Source: Cucumibacter marinus DSM 18995
Lineage (GTDB): Bacteria > Pseudomonadota > Alphaproteobacteria > Rhizobiales > Devosiaceae
Assembly: GCF_000429865.1 (NCBI RefSeq)
Contig: NZ_KE386978.1
Location: forward strand, 1 to 64,000
Reading direction: 5' to 3'
DNA length: 64,000 nucleotides
A program made the position numbers and the translations under genes. Positions within the stretch are counted from its first letter, which is position 1, and the number at the start of each line of letters is the position of its first letter. Positions 63,183-64,000 of this stretch are shown here, piece by piece. The notes below the pieces were generated by a model, which saw only the letters and a program-made list of their open reading frames with translations, was not told the origin of the DNA and ran no database searches.

Positions 63183-64000
63183 ATGGACGCGGCAAAGTCA
63201 GCACCGCAGACCTCAGCACCGGACAGCATCGGGGAACTGGTCAGCCTGACCGGGCCCGGCATGGACCGCGTCAATGCGCTGATCTTGGAGCGGGCCGGTT
63301 CGCATGTCGAAATGGTCCCCGAAGTGGCCCACCACCTCATCGAGGCCGGCGGCAAGCGGCTACGCCCGATGCTGACCATCGCCAGCGCGCTGTTGAGCGG
63401 CGGACCGGACGGGTCCGAAGTCAATTACGCGGCCTCGGTCGAGTTCATGCACACGGCAACGCTGCTGCATGACGACGTGGTCGATGAAAGCGAACAGCGG
63501 CGCGGCAAGCCTGCTGCTCGCATGGTCTGGGGTAACCAGGCCAGTGTGCTGGTCGGGGATTTCCTGTTGGGCCAGGCCTTCATGATGATGGTCGAAGCCG
63601 GCAATCTCGACGCGCTCGGTGTGTTGAGCCGGGCGGCGGCGATCATTGCCGAAGGTGAAGTGCTGCAATTGGCCAAGGCCGGCGATCTTGACGCGAGCGA
63701 AGACGATTATTTCGCCGTGATCGAAGCCAAGACCGCCGCGCTTTTTGCCGCTGCGACGGAAGTCGGCGCCATTGCAGGCGGCACGGATGATGCCGGACGG
63801 ACCGCGCTCAGAGATTATGGCCATGCGCTCGGCATCGCCTTCCAGCTCATCGACGATGTGCTCGATTTCGGCGGTGCGAGCGGCGTTCTGGGCAAGAATG
63901 TCGGAGACGACCTGCGCGAGGGCAAGATGACCCTGCCGGTGATCCTGCTGCTTCAGCGCGGGGGCGCAGAGGCCCGCGCTCTCATTGAGAAGACGCTCGG
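63183..64000 (+). CDS. Polyprenyl synthetase, partial (runs off the right edge)
   Basis: The reading frame from ATG 63183 stays open to the window end (272 residues seen). It contains GGKRLRPML near residue 53, the first Asp-rich motif LLHDDVVDESEQRRGKPAAR near 92, and the second, FQLIDDVLDFGG, near 220. GKNVGDDLREGKMTLPV follows. These are the hallmarks of trans long-chain prenyl diphosphate synthases that make the ubiquinone side chain (octaprenyl or decaprenyl); chain length cannot be read reliably. About 60-70 residues should lie beyond position 64000. Confidence 0.9.
   Translation, partial: MDAAKSAPQTSAPDSIGELVSLTGPGMDRVNALILERAGSHVEMVPEVAHHLIEAGGKRLRPMLTIASALLSGGPDGSEVNYAASVEFMHTATLLHDDVVDESEQRRGKPAARMVWGNQASVLVGDFLLGQAFMMMVEAGNLDALGVLSRAAAIIAEGEVLQLAKAGDLDASEDDYFAVIEAKTAALFAAATEVGAIAGGTDDAGRTALRDYGHALGIAFQLIDDVLDFGGASGVLGKNVGDDLREGKMTLPVILLLQRGGAEARALIEKTL

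Overview
The window reads as an alphaproteobacterial chromosome, most likely Hyphomicrobiales and perhaps Devosia/Pelagibacterium-like. The grounds are the GC-rich coding style, a RibB with a decayed GTP-cyclohydrolase domain, TTAA-N7-TTAA (CtrA-type) sites, and the neighbourhoods pdxH/dnaJ-like, aroC-ribB-phosphatase-fabI and glyQ...glyS-PPDK-like. The genus is inference from gene content only.

Positions 1-20149 look like the right-hand part of a genomic island. From left to right it holds an XRE regulator with a duplicated palindromic operator (269-676), a small helical protein (859-1086), and a leftward five-gene operon (1193-16427). In transcription order the operon encodes a very large DEAH helicase with a C-terminal DUF1998 region, a SNF2/DrmD-like helicase, a 1,521-residue N6-adenine DNA methyltransferase, an SMC/Rad50-like ATPase with a four-cysteine zinc-hook-like centre, and an HNH nuclease. 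The genes abut or overlap by a few bases, so they probably work as one complex. The set resembles DISARM class 1 and Druantia-type helicases, but its composition does not match a named type I can recall. A rightward integration module follows (DUF3489, DUF2924, large serine recombinase; 16842-19719). Its first ribosome-binding site is buried in a nested hairpin. A 325-bp tract with nine CAGGGAA/TTCCCTG heptamers then leads to the 3' end of a tRNA-Gln gene, the likely attachment locus. The left island end is not in the window.

From 20150 to the end the genes are ordinary core chromosome: divergent tRNA-Gln and tRNA-Pro with good promoters, bioY, a metallo-beta-lactamase-fold hydrolase, membrane and protease genes, pdxH, a DnaJ-type co-chaperone, tRNA and rRNA modification genes, a histone-deacetylase-family hydrolase, xseB, a PCu(A)C/SCO1 copper-delivery pair, ribB/aroC, fabI, an FAD-linked dehydrogenase, a YedK-type abasic-site protein, NUDIX, pyrC, ygfZ, an HD hydrolase, a cell-wall hydrolase, a PPDK-like enzyme, ispH, rnhA, a ureohydrolase, glyS and glyQ, DUF2207/LemA, an S49 protease, a TrmN6-like methyltransferase and a truncated polyprenyl synthetase at the right edge.

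Two local oddities stand out in the core part. One is a 14-bp G/T-rich minisatellite of about 13 units (58128-58319). The other, directly beside it, is a tandem array of six paralogous 54-57-residue lipoprotein genes (58589-59820), an expanded family I do not recognise. Stretches over about 300 bases without a gene: 19720-20149 holds the heptamer tract; 20225-20619 holds the tRNA promoters, tRNA-Pro and two terminators; 37830-38140 holds dispersed-type repeats; 57959-58588 holds the minisatellite and otherwise nothing I can identify; positions 1-268 show nothing I can support.
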